A stretch of DNA of 29,932 bases from DASZJY01 sp036260255 (GCA_036260255.1 DATAAF010000132.1:1-29932), one strand, 5' to 3'. Shown: positions 1 to 8,025, numbered from the stretch's first letter. Translations and numbers: made by a program. The notes: generated by a model from the sequence alone, not told the origin.

Positions 1-50
1 GGTAGATCGACCCTATTCGCCGCCGGTTCTCTGGAATAGAGTCTCGTCAA

Positions 51-103
51 CCGGGCCAGCGGATCCGGGTTACCCCCAGCCACCCGACGATCCGCTGGCC
101 CGG
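51..103. terminator. Perfect 15-bp inverted repeat, candidate terminator of an upstream gene
   Basis: Bases 51-65 and 89-103 are exact reverse complements (15 bp), separated by a 23-base loop. No T-run follows on either strand, so this is a GC-rich stem-loop of the kind seen as actinobacterial terminators rather than a classical intrinsic terminator. It lies 112 bases before the hisI start and probably ends a transcript coming from outside the window. A binding site for a dimeric regulator is the alternative. Bases 1-50 hold nothing I can recognise. Confidence 0.5.
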
Positions 104-202
104 CGTACGCCATTGTTCCTGCTGCAGCCCTCATCGGCAACGTGCTCTGGACGTCGCCGTTCTCGCTCGGCCGATCACCGCCCGAGTTGGGCGGCGGCCG
201 TT

Positions 203-208
203 TACGAT
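203..208 (+). promoter_or_regulatory. Candidate -10 element for leaderless hisI transcript
   Basis: The hexamer TACGAT fits the actinobacterial -10 consensus TANNNT and ends six bases before the GTG start of hisI, the distance expected when transcription begins at the start codon. There is no Shine-Dalgarno before that GTG and no clear -35 box. The same arrangement recurs upstream of fabH and the NUDIX gene in this window. Confidence 0.4.
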
Positions 209-214
209 GCACGT

Positions 215-619
215 GTGGGCACGGCTGCCCCGATCAACGTGTCTCCCGACGAGCTCGCAGGCGTCGCCTTCGACGACCGCGGCCTGGTTCCCGCCATCGT
301 GCAGGAGCAGCGGACGGGTCGGGTGCTCATGCTGGCGTGGATGAACGAGGAGGCGCTGCGCCGCACGCTCGACACCGGGCGGACGTGGTTCTGGAGCCGG
401 TCCCGTCGGGAGCTGTGGTGCAAGGGGGAGACGTCGGGCGACCGGCAGTGGGTGCGCGAGGCGTACTACGACTGCGACGCGGATGCGGTGCTGGTCGTCG
501 TCGAGCAGGAGGGGCGGGGCGCGTGCCACACCGGCGAGCGCACGTGCTTCTACCGCGCCTTCGGCGGCGCGGCCGGTGGCGGGAACGAGAGCGGTCACCG
601 AGGTGCTGCGGCCGACTAG
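215..619 (+). CDS. hisI: Phosphoribosyl-AMP cyclohydrolase
   Basis: HisI hydrolyses the adenine ring of phosphoribosyl-AMP in histidine biosynthesis, a cytosolic zinc enzyme. From the GTG at 215 the product is 134 residues, a normal length for the single-domain enzyme. Visible family motifs are MLAWMNEEAL (residues 39-48), TGRTWFWSRSR near 54-64, LWCKGETSG (67-75), YDCDADAV (85-92, with Cys87 and the Asp residues that bind zinc and magnesium) and GACHTGERTCFYR (102-114, with Cys104 and Cys111). The frame is open back to 113, but the earlier 34 residues do not look like HisI, and a TANNNT hexamer sits six bases before the GTG, so I chose 215. The C-terminal 20 residues are low complexity. The gene overlaps trpE by 17 bases, so the two are probably one transcript. 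Confidence 0.93.
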   Translation: MGTAAPINVSPDELAGVAFDDRGLVPAIVQEQRTGRVLMLAWMNEEALRRTLDTGRTWFWSRSRRELWCKGETSGDRQWVREAYYDCDADAVLVVVEQEGRGACHTGERTCFYRAFGGAAGGGNESGHRGAAAD

Positions 620-2120
620 GGAGGAGTTCCACCGCCTGGCCGCCGACCACACGGTGGTCCCCGTGTGGCGGGAGCTGGTGGCCGACCTGGAGACGCCCGT
701 GTCCGCCTTCCTGAAGCTGGCCGGCGAGGGGCCCGGCTTCCTCCTCGAGTCGGTGGAGCACGGCGACCGGTGGGGGCGGTTCTCCTTCGTCGGGCGCGAG
801 CCCTCGACCGTGCTGGTGGCCCAGGCGGGCCGGGTGGCGGTCGAGGGCCGCCCGCCGGCGGGCGTCCCCCTCGACCGGGGCGTGCTGGCCGCGGTCGAGG
901 CGCTGCTCGGGGCGTACCGCTCGCCGGCGACGGCCGACCTCCCACCCCTGCACGGCGGCGTCGTCGGGTACGTCGGCTACGACGTGGTGCGCGAGGTCGA
1001 GCGCCTGCCGCACGCGCCCTCCGACGACCAGGGGCACCCCGACGCGGTGCTCTCGGTGATCGGGCAGATCGCCGCCTTCGACCACTGGCGCCAGCGGGTG
1101 TACCTGATCGACAACGCCGTCGTGCCCGAGGGCACCACTCCCGCCGAGCTGGACGCCGCCTACGACCGGGCCGGTCGAGGGGTCGACGGGCTGGCCGTCG
1201 ACCTCGGGCGGCCCCTCGAGTACGTGCCGGTGGCGCCGCCGGCGCCCGGCGATCCCCTCCCCGAGGTGCGCTCCACCGTCGGCCCCCGTGCCTACCGCGA
1301 CGCGGTGGCGGTCGCCAAGGAGCACATCTTCGCCGGCGACATCTTCCAGGTGGTCCTGTCCCAGCGCTTCGACCTCGACCTGGGCGCCGACCCCTTCGAC
1401 GTCTACCGGGTCCTGCGCCAGGTGAACCCCAGCCCGTACATGTACTTCCTGCGCCACCCGGCGGTCAGCGTCGTGGGATCGTCCCCCGAGCCGATGGTGC
1501 AGCTGCGCGACCAACGGGTGGTCTCCCGGCCCATCGCCGGCACCCGCCCTCGAGGCCGCACCGACGAGGAGGACCGCCGGCTGGCGGGCGAGCTGTCCGA
1601 GCACCCCAAGGAGGTGGCCGAGCACGTGATGCTGGTCGACCTCGCCCGCAACGACGTCGGCCGGGTGGTGCGCTTCGGCACCGAGACGGTCGACGAGCTC
1701 ATGACCCTCGAGCGCTACAGCCATGTGATGCACCTCACGTCGCAGGTGTCGGGGCTGCTGCAGCCGGGCCGGGGGCCCATCGACGTCCTGCGGGCGACGC
1801 TGCCGGCGGGCACCGTCTCGGGGGCTCCCAAGGTCAGGGCGATGCAGATCATCGACGAGCTCGAGCCCACGAAGCGGGGGCCCTACGCCGGCGTTGTCGG
1901 CTACTTCGACTTCTCCGGCAACCTCGACACCGCCATCACCATCCGCACGATGCTGGTGACGCCCGACGGGCGGGCGTCGGTGCAGGCGGGGGCGGGGATC
2001 GTCGCCGACAGCGACCCCGAGGCGGAGGACGAGGAGTGCCGTAACAAGGCCGCCGCCCTGCTCGCCGCCGTGCCCGCCGCCCGCCGCATGCGGGCGGCCG
2101 CCGGGGTACCCCTCGGATGA
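603..2120 (+). CDS. trpE: Anthranilate synthase component I
   Basis: TrpE converts chorismate to anthranilate, the first committed step of tryptophan synthesis, using ammonia supplied by a TrpG glutaminase that is not in this window. The product is 505 residues from the GTG at 603, a typical length for stand-alone TrpE. The N-terminal part carries the LLES element (near residue 47) that forms the tryptophan feedback site. The chorismate-binding domain shows SVVGSSPEP, RPIAGTRPRG, LVDLARNDVGRV, LPAGTVSGAPKVRAM and GYFDFSGNLDTAI in the usual order. No glutaminase domain is fused. The start at 603 was chosen because it gives the usual LRPTREEF-type N-terminus; the frame is open to 483. The stop overlaps the ygfZ start (ATGA). 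Confidence 0.95.
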   Translation: MLRPTREEFHRLAADHTVVPVWRELVADLETPVSAFLKLAGEGPGFLLESVEHGDRWGRFSFVGREPSTVLVAQAGRVAVEGRPPAGVPLDRGVLAAVEALLGAYRSPATADLPPLHGGVVGYVGYDVVREVERLPHAPSDDQGHPDAVLSVIGQIAAFDHWRQRVYLIDNAVVPEGTTPAELDAAYDRAGRGVDGLAVDLGRPLEYVPVAPPAPGDPLPEVRSTVGPRAYRDAVAVAKEHIFAGDIFQVVLSQRFDLDLGADPFDVYRVLRQVNPSPYMYFLRHPAVSVVGSSPEPMVQLRDQRVVSRPIAGTRPRGRTDEEDRRLAGELSEHPKEVAEHVMLVDLARNDVGRVVRFGTETVDELMTLERYSHVMHLTSQVSGLLQPGRGPIDVLRATLPAGTVSGAPKVRAMQIIDELEPTKRGPYAGVVGYFDFSGNLDTAITIRTMLVTPDGRASVQAGAGIVADSDPEAEDEECRNKAAALLAAVPAARRMRAAAGVPLG

Positions 2121-3028
2121 GCCGGATGAGCGAGCCGCCGCCCGACCTCACCTCCGACTACCTCGCCCTACGGCGGGAGGCGGGGGCGGTCGAGCTGCCC
2201 CGCGACGTGCTGCGGGTCGCCGGCCCCGACGCCTTCTCCTTCCTGCAGGGCCAGCTTTCCCAGGACGTCGACCTGCCGCCGGGGGCGTCGGCGTGGTCAC
2301 TGCTCCTCCAGCCCCAGGGCAAGGTGGTCGCCCTGCTGCGCGTGCTCCGCGAGGACGACGACTCGTTCCTGCTCGATACCGACGGCGGTTGGGGCGACGT
2401 CGTGGTCGAGCGGTTGCAGCGCTACAAGCTGCGGGTGAAGTGCGACATCACCCCCCTCCAGTGGCGGTGCGTGGCCGTGCGCGGCCCCAAGGCCCGCGAG
2501 CTGGCCGCCGGCGGCGAGGGGCTGGCGGCGGCGGCCGACTGGCCCGGCCTCCCGGGCGTCGACCTGCTGGGCGAGGCCCCCGCCGCGCCCGAGGGCGCAC
2601 GCCGGTGCTCCCTCGACGCCTACGAGGCGGTGCGCATCGAGGCGGGCATCCCCGCCATGGGCCGTGAGCTCGACGAGCGCACCATCCCGGCCGAGGCCGG
2701 CGTGGTCGAGCGGTCGGTGAGCTTCACCAAGGGCTGCTACACGGGCCAGGAGCTGGTGGCGCGCATCGACTCGCGCGGCGGGAACGTTCCCCGCCACCTG
2801 CGGGGCCTGGTCGTGGCGACCAACGTGCTGCCCCCCCCGGGGGCGGTGGTTCGGGTCGACGACCGTGACGTGGGCAACGTCACGAGCGTCGCCGAGTCGC
2901 TCGACCGGCGGGCGCCCGTCGCGCTGGCGTACGTGGGCCGGGCGGTGTCGCCTCCCGCCGACGCCACCCTTGTCTGGGACGGCGGCTCCGCCCCGGCCCG
3001 GGTCGAAGATCTGCCACTGGTGTCCTGA
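2117..3028 (+). CDS. ygfZ: YgfZ/GcvT-domain folate-binding protein
   Basis: YgfZ/IBA57-family proteins resemble the glycine-cleavage T-protein, bind tetrahydrofolate and support maintenance or assembly of iron-sulfur enzymes. The diagnostic signature KGCYTGQELVAR is present near residues 203-214 of 303; its cysteine is the family's conserved residue. The N-terminal part has the GcvT-like LQGQLSQDV segment and LLQPQGKV. There is no signal peptide. The ATG at 2117 overlaps the trpE stop as ATGA, indicating translational coupling; a second ATG at 2126 is also possible. The position after trpE looks operonic rather than a direct role in the tryptophan pathway. Confidence 0.9.
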   Translation: MSRMSEPPPDLTSDYLALRREAGAVELPRDVLRVAGPDAFSFLQGQLSQDVDLPPGASAWSLLLQPQGKVVALLRVLREDDDSFLLDTDGGWGDVVVERLQRYKLRVKCDITPLQWRCVAVRGPKARELAAGGEGLAAAADWPGLPGVDLLGEAPAAPEGARRCSLDAYEAVRIEAGIPAMGRELDERTIPAEAGVVERSVSFTKGCYTGQELVARIDSRGGNVPRHLRGLVVATNVLPPPGAVVRVDDRDVGNVTSVAESLDRRAPVALAYVGRAVSPPADATLVWDGGSAPARVEDLPLVS

Positions 3029-3031
3029 CCG

Positions 3032-3844
3032 GTGACCCGGGGCGGGCGTCGTGGCCGCTCGGGGGTGGCGGCGCTCGTACTGGCGCTGGTCGCCGCCGGC
3101 TGCCGGGGCGGAGGCTCGGACTCCGCCGGTCCTACCACGACCGTCGCCCCGGTGCCCACCGCCGCGCCCGAGACGACCGCCGCGCCGACGACGGTCGCCA
3201 CCCTGCCCCCCGTGCCCCGGACAACGACGACGCTGTCGAGCGACCTCGGCCCCGGCAACGCCCGCCTCACGGGGGTGGTCAACGGCCCCGAGGGGCCCGT
3301 CCCGGGCGCGACCGTGCAGGTCGAGCGGCTGTTCGGCGACAAGGTCGACGGGACGAGGGTCCAGGCGGACGGCGCCGGGCAGTGGTCGGTGGCGGGCGTC
3401 AACGGCGGCCGCTACCGGCTCCGGGCGTGGCGCCCGCCCGACCTGGTCGCCCTCCAGCCCTTCCTGCTCTTCCTCGCCGCCAGCGAGACGGCCACCGTCA
3501 CGCTGGCCGTCGAGCGCCACGGCCCCGACCACATCGTGGGCACCTTCGCCCCCAACCCGCCGGTGCGCGACCAGCCGGCCACGCTGGTTGTCACGGTGGC
3601 GCTCGGCCAGGTCGACGGCGAGGGGACGCTTCGGATCTCGCCCCGCCCGGCGGTGCCGATGCAGCTGGCGATCACCGGCGGGCTGGCCCTCGAGTCGGCC
3701 GACGTCGCCCTCACCGATGGCGGCGGCAACGCCGCCTTCGCGGTGCGCTGCACTCAGGCCGGCGCCCCGCCCGCGGTCGCCGTGGTCATCGCCGGGGTGA
3801 GCCGCCCGCTCGCCCTGCCGCCCTGCGCCGAGGCCCGCCGGTAG
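3032..3844 (+). CDS. Predicted lipoprotein with a CarboxypepD_reg-like beta domain
   Basis: The 270-residue product starts with an Arg-rich n-region and a hydrophobic stretch ending in the lipobox LVAAGC, with Cys24 as the lipidation site, so it should be anchored on the outer face of the membrane. Residues about 30-68 are a Thr/Pro/Ala-rich linker. Residues about 77-130 (LTGVVNGPEGPVPGATV onward) resemble the carboxypeptidase-regulatory-like beta-sandwich with its GxVxGPxGPVPGATV pattern, and the remainder is probably a second beta domain. No catalytic residues are recognisable. The GTG start lies three bases after the ygfZ stop, so it is likely cotranscribed. Its specific function is unknown. 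Confidence 0.8.
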   Translation: MTRGGRRGRSGVAALVLALVAAGCRGGGSDSAGPTTTVAPVPTAAPETTAAPTTVATLPPVPRTTTTLSSDLGPGNARLTGVVNGPEGPVPGATVQVERLFGDKVDGTRVQADGAGQWSVAGVNGGRYRLRAWRPPDLVALQPFLLFLAASETATVTLAVERHGPDHIVGTFAPNPPVRDQPATLVVTVALGQVDGEGTLRISPRPAVPMQLAITGGLALESADVALTDGGGNAAFAVRCTQAGAPPAVAVVIAGVSRPLALPPCAEARR

Positions 3845-3878
3845 CCAGCGCCCCTCCCGTATTGGGTGACGAAAGTGG

Positions 3879-4151
3879 TTGATTCTCGCGCTCTGGGCGC
3901 GCCAGAAACGGCTCAGCTCGAGCCTCGTAGCCGACGGGACCACCGTGCTGCTGACCACGCAGTACCTGGAGCAGGCCGACCGCCTGGCTCATCGCATCGC
4001 GGTGATCGACGGCGGCCGGGTCATCGCCGAAGGGACGTCGGCCGAGCTGAAGGCGGGGCTGGGGGCGACGGTCGTCGAGGTCGGCTGGGTCGTGGGGATC
4101 CTGGTGCTGGCGGCGCCGCTCGCCGTCCGCCGCTACCGCCGGACGGCCTAG
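3879..4151 (+). pseudogene. Deletion remnant of a DrrA/DrrB-type ABC exporter (ATPase C-term joined to permease C-term)
   Basis: The 90-codon frame opens with TTG. From about 3930 it matches the end of a daunorubicin-resistance-type ABC ATPase: GTTVLLTTQYLEQAD, then RIAVIDGGRVIAEGT and SAELKAGLG. Without a stop it continues into GILVLAAPLAVRRYRR, which looks like the last membrane helix and basic tail of the ABC-2 permease normally encoded by the next gene. The Walker A, signature and Walker B regions of the ATPase and most of the permease are absent. The simplest reading is an internal deletion of roughly a kilobase or more that fused the two genes in frame. It cannot encode a working transporter. 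It ends tail to tail with the DoxX-like gene, overlapping by four bases. Confidence 0.75.
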
Positions 4152-4669
4152 CCGACGGACGGGGGGCGGCTGCCCTTGCTCTCGGCGGCCAGGGCCAGCG
4201 CCGCGCAGGCGATGGCGACGTTGCGGAACAGCACGCCGAAGGCGTCGGCGTTGACCACGACGATGCCGGCCAACGTCAGGGCCGCCACCACGGCGGCGCC
4301 GTAGGTGTGGCGGCCGCTCAGCAGCACCAGGGCCAGCGCGACCTCGTAGGCGGCGAAGGCGGGGAGGAGGACGTCGACGACCAGGTCGCTCGGCAGCTGC
4401 GGCGGGAAGTAGGTGGCGGCAGCCGCCGGGTCGACGAGGCTCGTCACCGCCGCGTAGGTGAACACGAACGCCAGGCCCACGCGCAGGAACCACGCCGCCG
4501 CGCTCGCCCGTGTCACCGCCTCATCCCGGGAGCCGACCTCGCCGTCGGGCGCCGGCACCGCCTCCTCGCGTGCGGAGGATGCCTCGGGCGGCACGACCGG
4601 TGGATCGAGGGGCACCGGGCCGGTGAGTGCATCGAAGGGCATGGTCGGGCCGGTGTGCACCGTCGTCAT
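4148..4669 (-). CDS. DoxX-like membrane protein
   Basis: This 173-residue protein has a hydrophilic acidic/proline-rich N-terminus of about 55 residues and then four predicted membrane helices starting with the segment FLRVGLAFVFTYAAVTSL. The AYEVALALVLLSG and FRNVAIACAALALA helices resemble the DoxX family of small four-helix membrane proteins, some of which act in redox or sulfur metabolism. The specific function here is unknown. It lies alone on the minus strand between the ABC remnant and trpC. The ATG at 4669 has no clear Shine-Dalgarno; an in-frame ATG at 4642 is an alternative. Confidence 0.7.
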   Translation of the reverse strand: MTTVHTGPTMPFDALTGPVPLDPPVVPPEASSAREEAVPAPDGEVGSRDEAVTRASAAAWFLRVGLAFVFTYAAVTSLVDPAAAATYFPPQLPSDLVVDVLLPAFAAYEVALALVLLSGRHTYGAAVVAALTLAGIVVVNADAFGVLFRNVAIACAALALAAESKGSRPPSVG

Positions 4670-4850
4670 CGTGTGGCTGGTCCCCTTTGTCGAACGATCG
4701 TCGCCCGGCGCTGTCCGCCGAGCGGTCCCCTGTCCGCTTCGTCCGACCCCTCGGTCGCTACCCAGCTATACGGCCCGTCCCCACGACGGGATTGCGCCTC
4801 CGGCGTGTTTCTGGGCCCGCCGGCTCCAGGTGCGCCCGGGGGAGCGGCGG

Positions 4851-4856
4851 TACGCT
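4851..4856 (+). promoter_or_regulatory. Candidate -10 element upstream of trpC
   Basis: TACGCT fits TANNNT and ends nine bases before the GTG start of trpC. The only purine-rich run upstream (around 4838-4844) is more than 20 bases from the start, too far for ribosome binding, so a leaderless or nearly leaderless transcript is plausible. No convincing -35 box is seen. Confidence 0.3.
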
Positions 4857-4865
4857 CGAACCTCA

Positions 4866-5645
4866 GTGCCGACCGTGCTCGACGGGATCCTCGCCGCCCA
4901 TCGAGCGGTCGCCGCGGCGGACGAGCGGCCCCTCGACGAGCTCCTGGCGCGGGCGGCGGCGGTCCCCCCGCCCCGGCCGTTCCGCGCCGCCCTGGTCGAC
5001 GGCGGCGGCGTGGCGGTGATCGCCGAGGTGAAGCGGCGGTCGCCGTCCAAGGGGCCGCTGGCCCCCGACCTCGACCCCTCCGATCTGGCCCGCCGCTACC
5101 AGGCCGGCGGCGCGGCGGCTCTGTCGGTGCTGACCGACGGCGAGTTCTTCGGGGGGTCGGCCGACGACCTCGCCCGTGCCCGCGAGGCCTGCGACCTCCC
5201 CGTACTGCGCAAGGACTTCACCGTCTCCGACGCCGACGTGTGCGACGCCCGGCTCATGGGGGCCGACGCCGTCCTGCTCATCGTCGCCGCCCTGGACGAC
5301 CACGAGCTGGCCCGCTTCGCTGCGCTGGCCCGGCAGCTGGGGATGGCCGCCGTCGTCGAGGTCCACACCGAGGCGGAGCTCGACCGGGCCCTCGCCGCCG
5401 GGGCGGACGTGGTCGGCGTCAACCGGCGGGACCTGCGCACGTTCTCGGTCGACCTCTCGTTGGCCGAGCGCCTGGCTGAACGCGTCCCCGACGAGGTCGC
5501 CACCGTGGCCGAGTCGGGCGTGAGGGACGCGGTCGACGTGGCCCACCTCGCGGCCTGCGGCTATGACGCCGTGCTGGTGGGCGAGACCCTCGTGACCGAC
5601 CCCGATCCCGAGCTGGCCCTGCGCCGCCTGAGAGGAGTGACATGA
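4866..5645 (+). CDS. trpC: Indole-3-glycerol phosphate synthase
   Basis: TrpC closes the indole ring, converting carboxyphenylaminodeoxyribulose phosphate to indole-3-glycerol phosphate. The 259-residue TIM-barrel has the expected motif series: VIAEVKRRSPSKG (catalytic Lys and substrate-binding Ser), ALSVLTDGEFFGGS, VLRKDFTV, AVLLIVA, VEVHTEAEL, VGVNRRDL, VAESGV and AVLVGETL. The GTG at 4866 gives the normal N-terminus VPTVLDGILA; the frame is open much further upstream, but that part overlaps the DoxX-like gene and is not conserved-looking. The stop overlaps the start of the next gene (ATGA), so TrpC and the TrpB2 protein are translationally coupled. Confidence 0.95.
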   Translation: MPTVLDGILAAHRAVAAADERPLDELLARAAAVPPPRPFRAALVDGGGVAVIAEVKRRSPSKGPLAPDLDPSDLARRYQAGGAAALSVLTDGEFFGGSADDLARAREACDLPVLRKDFTVSDADVCDARLMGADAVLLIVAALDDHELARFAALARQLGMAAVVEVHTEAELDRALAAGADVVGVNRRDLRTFSVDLSLAERLAERVPDEVATVAESGVRDAVDVAHLAACGYDAVLVGETLVTDPDPELALRRLRGVT

Positions 5646-6901
5646 GCGAGGCCAACCGCTGGGCCCTCCCGTCCGACCGCGTCCCCGAGGCGTGGTTCAA
5701 CGTCGTCCCCCACCTGCCCGCCCCGCTCGACCCGCCGCTGCACCCGGCCACGCGCCAGCCGGTCGGGCCCGACGATCTGGCCCCGCTGTTCCCGATGGCG
5801 CTCATCGGCCAGGAGGTCAGCGCCGACCCGTGGGTCGACGTCCCCGGCGAGGTGCTCGACGTGCTGCGCCAGTGGCGGCCCACCCCCCTCGTCCGGGCCC
5901 GCCGCCTGGAGGCGGCCCTCGGCACGCCCGCCCGCATCTACTACAAGGACGAGTCGGTGTCCCCGGCCGGGTCGCACAAGCCCAACACCGCGGTGGCCCA
6001 GGCCTTCTACAACAAGGCCGAAGGCGTGGGCCGGCTGGCCACCGAGACGGGCGCCGGGCAGTGGGGGAGCGCCCTCTCGTTCGCCTCCGCCCTGTTCGGT
6101 CTGGAGTGCAAGGTCTACATGGTCCGGGCGTCGTACGAGCAGAAGCCCTACCGCCGCGTGATGATCGAGACCTGGGGTGGCTCGGTGGAGCCCTCTCCGG
6201 TGGACGACCCCGACCATCCCGGCTCGCTCGGGACGGCGATCAGCGACGCCGTGCGCGACGCCGCCGGCCGCGACGACACCCACTACTCCCTCGGCTCGGT
6301 GCTCAACCACGTGCTCCTCCACCAGACGGTCATCGGCCTCGAGGCGCGGGAGCAGCTCGCCCTCGCCGGAGAGGAGCGCCCCGACGTCGTCCTGGGCAGC
6401 TGCGGGGGCGGGTCCAACTTCGGCGGCATCGCCCTGCCCTTCGTACCCGACGACGGGGTGCGCCTGGTCGCGGTCGAGCCGTCATCCTGCCCCACGTTGA
6501 CCGGCGGGCGCTTCGACTACGACTTCGGGGACACCGCCGGGATGACGCCGCTGCTCGCCATGTACACCCTGGGCCACGACTTCGTCCCCCCGCCCATCCA
6601 CGCCGGCGGGCTCCGCTACCATGGCGACGCGCCGATCATCTGCAACCTGGTCAGGGCCGGGCGCGTCGAGGCGGTCGCCTACCCCCAGGGCAAGGTCTTC
6701 GAAGCGGCGGTGCAGTGGGCCCGCACCGAGGGGCCTCTCCCGGCGCCCGAGACGGCGCATGCCGTCCGCGCCGTCATCGACGAGGCGCTGGCGGCCAAGG
6801 AGGTCGGCGAGGAGCGGGTGGTCCTGTTCTCCTACTCGGGCCACGGCCTGCTCGACCTGGCGGCCTACGACGACTACCTGCACGACCGCCTCGACGCCTG
6901 A
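5642..6901 (+). CDS. trpB2: TrpB2-type tryptophan synthase beta chain
   Basis: A PLP enzyme of 419 residues that condenses indole with serine to give tryptophan. It belongs to the longer TrpB2 branch: it has an extended N-terminus (SDRVPEAWFN, LPAPLDPPLHP, ALIGQEVS) and the segment VDVPGEVLDVLRQWRPTPLVRA before the core. The Schiff-base lysine is Lys113 in PAGSHKPNTAVAQ, and the phosphate loop is GSCGGGSNFGG. TrpB2 enzymes usually do not bind TrpA tightly and are thought to act alone or as indole salvagers; that is family knowledge. The ATG overlaps the trpC stop and is preceded by AGAGGAG at 5631. A standard trpB lies 1.8 kb downstream. Confidence 0.93.
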   Translation: MSEANRWALPSDRVPEAWFNVVPHLPAPLDPPLHPATRQPVGPDDLAPLFPMALIGQEVSADPWVDVPGEVLDVLRQWRPTPLVRARRLEAALGTPARIYYKDESVSPAGSHKPNTAVAQAFYNKAEGVGRLATETGAGQWGSALSFASALFGLECKVYMVRASYEQKPYRRVMIETWGGSVEPSPVDDPDHPGSLGTAISDAVRDAAGRDDTHYSLGSVLNHVLLHQTVIGLEAREQLALAGEERPDVVLGSCGGGSNFGGIALPFVPDDGVRLVAVEPSSCPTLTGGRFDYDFGDTAGMTPLLAMYTLGHDFVPPPIHAGGLRYHGDAPIICNLVRAGRVEAVAYPQGKVFEAAVQWARTEGPLPAPETAHAVRAVIDEALAAKEVGEERVVLFSYSGHGLLDLAAYDDYLHDRLDA

Positions 6902-6916
6902 GGGCGCGGCCGGCGT

Positions 6917-7960
6917 TCAGAACCTGCCTCCTCCGTCCTTGACCGAGCCGATGAGCGGCTCCGCGTCGACGCGTTCGACCGAGCAGACGATCCTCCGTTC
7001 GCCGTCGCGCCACGCCCGGCGGGACGGCTGGAGGTTCCGCGGGACGAGCATCGACCGGTCGCCGGGCCCGAGGTACCGGTCGTAGATGGGACGGCAGAGG
7101 TCCGCGGCCTGGGCCTCCAGTTCCTCCCGCCCCGGGAAGGGCGCGCGCGGGGGAGCCGAGTGGTCGACGATGCCCACGACCTCGCGGTCGTGGCCGGCGG
7201 TGCAGTCCTCGAGCGTCACGCCGAAACCGGAGACGTCCCGCTCGTAGCAGTCGCCGGTGCGCAGGTTCTGGTAGGAGACGGTGTCCAGCTCGTTGTAGTC
7301 CTCCTCGTCCCCCGGTAAGGCGATCACGAGGACAGTGAGGGCGATGCCGACCGCTCCGGTGGCGATGCCGCTGATCGCCATCCCCCGTCCGGTTCGCTCC
7401 GGGTGACCGCGTATCCGGTCAAGGGCGGCGATGCCGAGCACGACCCCGGCCAGGCCGGCCAGCCCCGAGCCGAGGATGGTTATGACCAGCGGGATGGAGA
7501 CGATGCCGGTCACCAGGGCGGCGACGGCCAGGCCTTCGGTGCGGGCCGGCGGTGGGGGCGGCGGCCAGGGGGGCGGCCACTGGGGAGGGCCCCACTGCGA
7601 TGGCGGCGCCGGCGGGGAAGAGGGTGGTGGGCGAGGGGGTGCAGAGGACGCCTGGGGCTCGGTCGGCCGGGGCGCCGCCGCCGTGGGCGCCGGAGGCCGG
7701 GTCGTCCCCGCGTCCGTGTTCCCCACCCCCGTCTTACGGGCCTGGAACGCCTTCCGCGCCGCCGCCACCCGTTCCCGCCCGGTGCCGGCGACGGCGCCGG
7801 GTGGGCGCTTCTGCGCCTCGGCCGCCGTGCCGACCTTCTTGGCCGCCACCGCCTTCTTGGCCGCCCCCGCCTTCTTGGCCGCCCCCGCCTTCTTGGCCCC
7901 CGCCTTCTTGGCCGCCGCCTTCCTCGGAGCCGCAGACGAGGCGCCGCCGTCGTCGGTCAT
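6917..7960 (-). CDS. DUF4190/septum-formation-like membrane protein with histone-like Lys/Ala N-terminal tail
   Basis: The 347-residue product has four parts. Residues 11-45 are repeats of AAKKAG type, like the basic tail of histone H1-like and HU-type proteins. Residues about 85-140 are a Pro-rich, Trp-containing linker. Residues 143-215 hold two or three membrane helices with the pattern of DUF4190 proteins (LAVAALVTGIVSI, GLAGVVLGIAALDRIR, GRGMAISGIATGAVGI). Residues about 230-330 have paired cysteines (LRTGDCYE, LEDCTAGHDREVVG, DLCRPIY, RRIVC) in the pattern of the actinobacterial septum-formation domain and are predicted outside the cell. The gene is convergent with trpB2 (15-base gap) and divergent from trpF. 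A short GGGGGC run precedes the ATG. Confidence 0.8.
   Translation of the reverse strand: MTDDGGASSAAPRKAAAKKAGAKKAGAAKKAGAAKKAVAAKKVGTAAEAQKRPPGAVAGTGRERVAAARKAFQARKTGVGNTDAGTTRPPAPTAAAPRPTEPQASSAPPRPPPSSPPAPPSQWGPPQWPPPWPPPPPPARTEGLAVAALVTGIVSIPLVITILGSGLAGLAGVVLGIAALDRIRGHPERTGRGMAISGIATGAVGIALTVLVIALPGDEEDYNELDTVSYQNLRTGDCYERDVSGFGVTLEDCTAGHDREVVGIVDHSAPPRAPFPGREELEAQAADLCRPIYDRYLGPGDRSMLVPRNLQPSRRAWRDGERRIVCSVERVDAEPLIGSVKDGGGRF
7823..7915 (-). repeat. Tandem repeats encoding AAKKAG units
   Basis: Within the preceding gene an imperfect repeat of 12-18 bases (on the plus strand the core is gccgcccccgccttcttg) recurs about five times, encoding the basic Lys/Ala tail. The repeat is in frame throughout, so copy-number change would lengthen or shorten the tail without breaking the gene. 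Confidence 0.75.
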
Positions 7961-8025
7961 GCCCCCATCCTGCTCGACGGACCGGCGCGGCGAGGAGGCT
8001 CCCCGGTCGGTGCACAGGGGTCCGG

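Noticed and set aside
113..214. N-terminal extension of hisI from the frame start at 113
   Set aside because: The extra 34 residues are Ser/Arg-rich and unlike HisI; the GTG at 215 gives the family length and has a TANNNT element six bases upstream.
113..214. Tryptophan or histidine leader peptide with attenuator before hisI-trpE
   Set aside because: No short frame with Trp or His codon runs lies beside the inverted repeat, and no alternative pairing stems were found.
327..1733. Long minus-strand open frame of 468 codons opposite trpE
   Set aside because: It is a shadow of trpE in high-GC DNA: His/Gly/Arg-rich product with no domain, and trpE on the other strand is unambiguous.
7823..7915. 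Repeat array considered as CRISPR
   Set aside because: The repeats are short, have no distinct spacers and are in frame as Lys/Ala codons of a protein.
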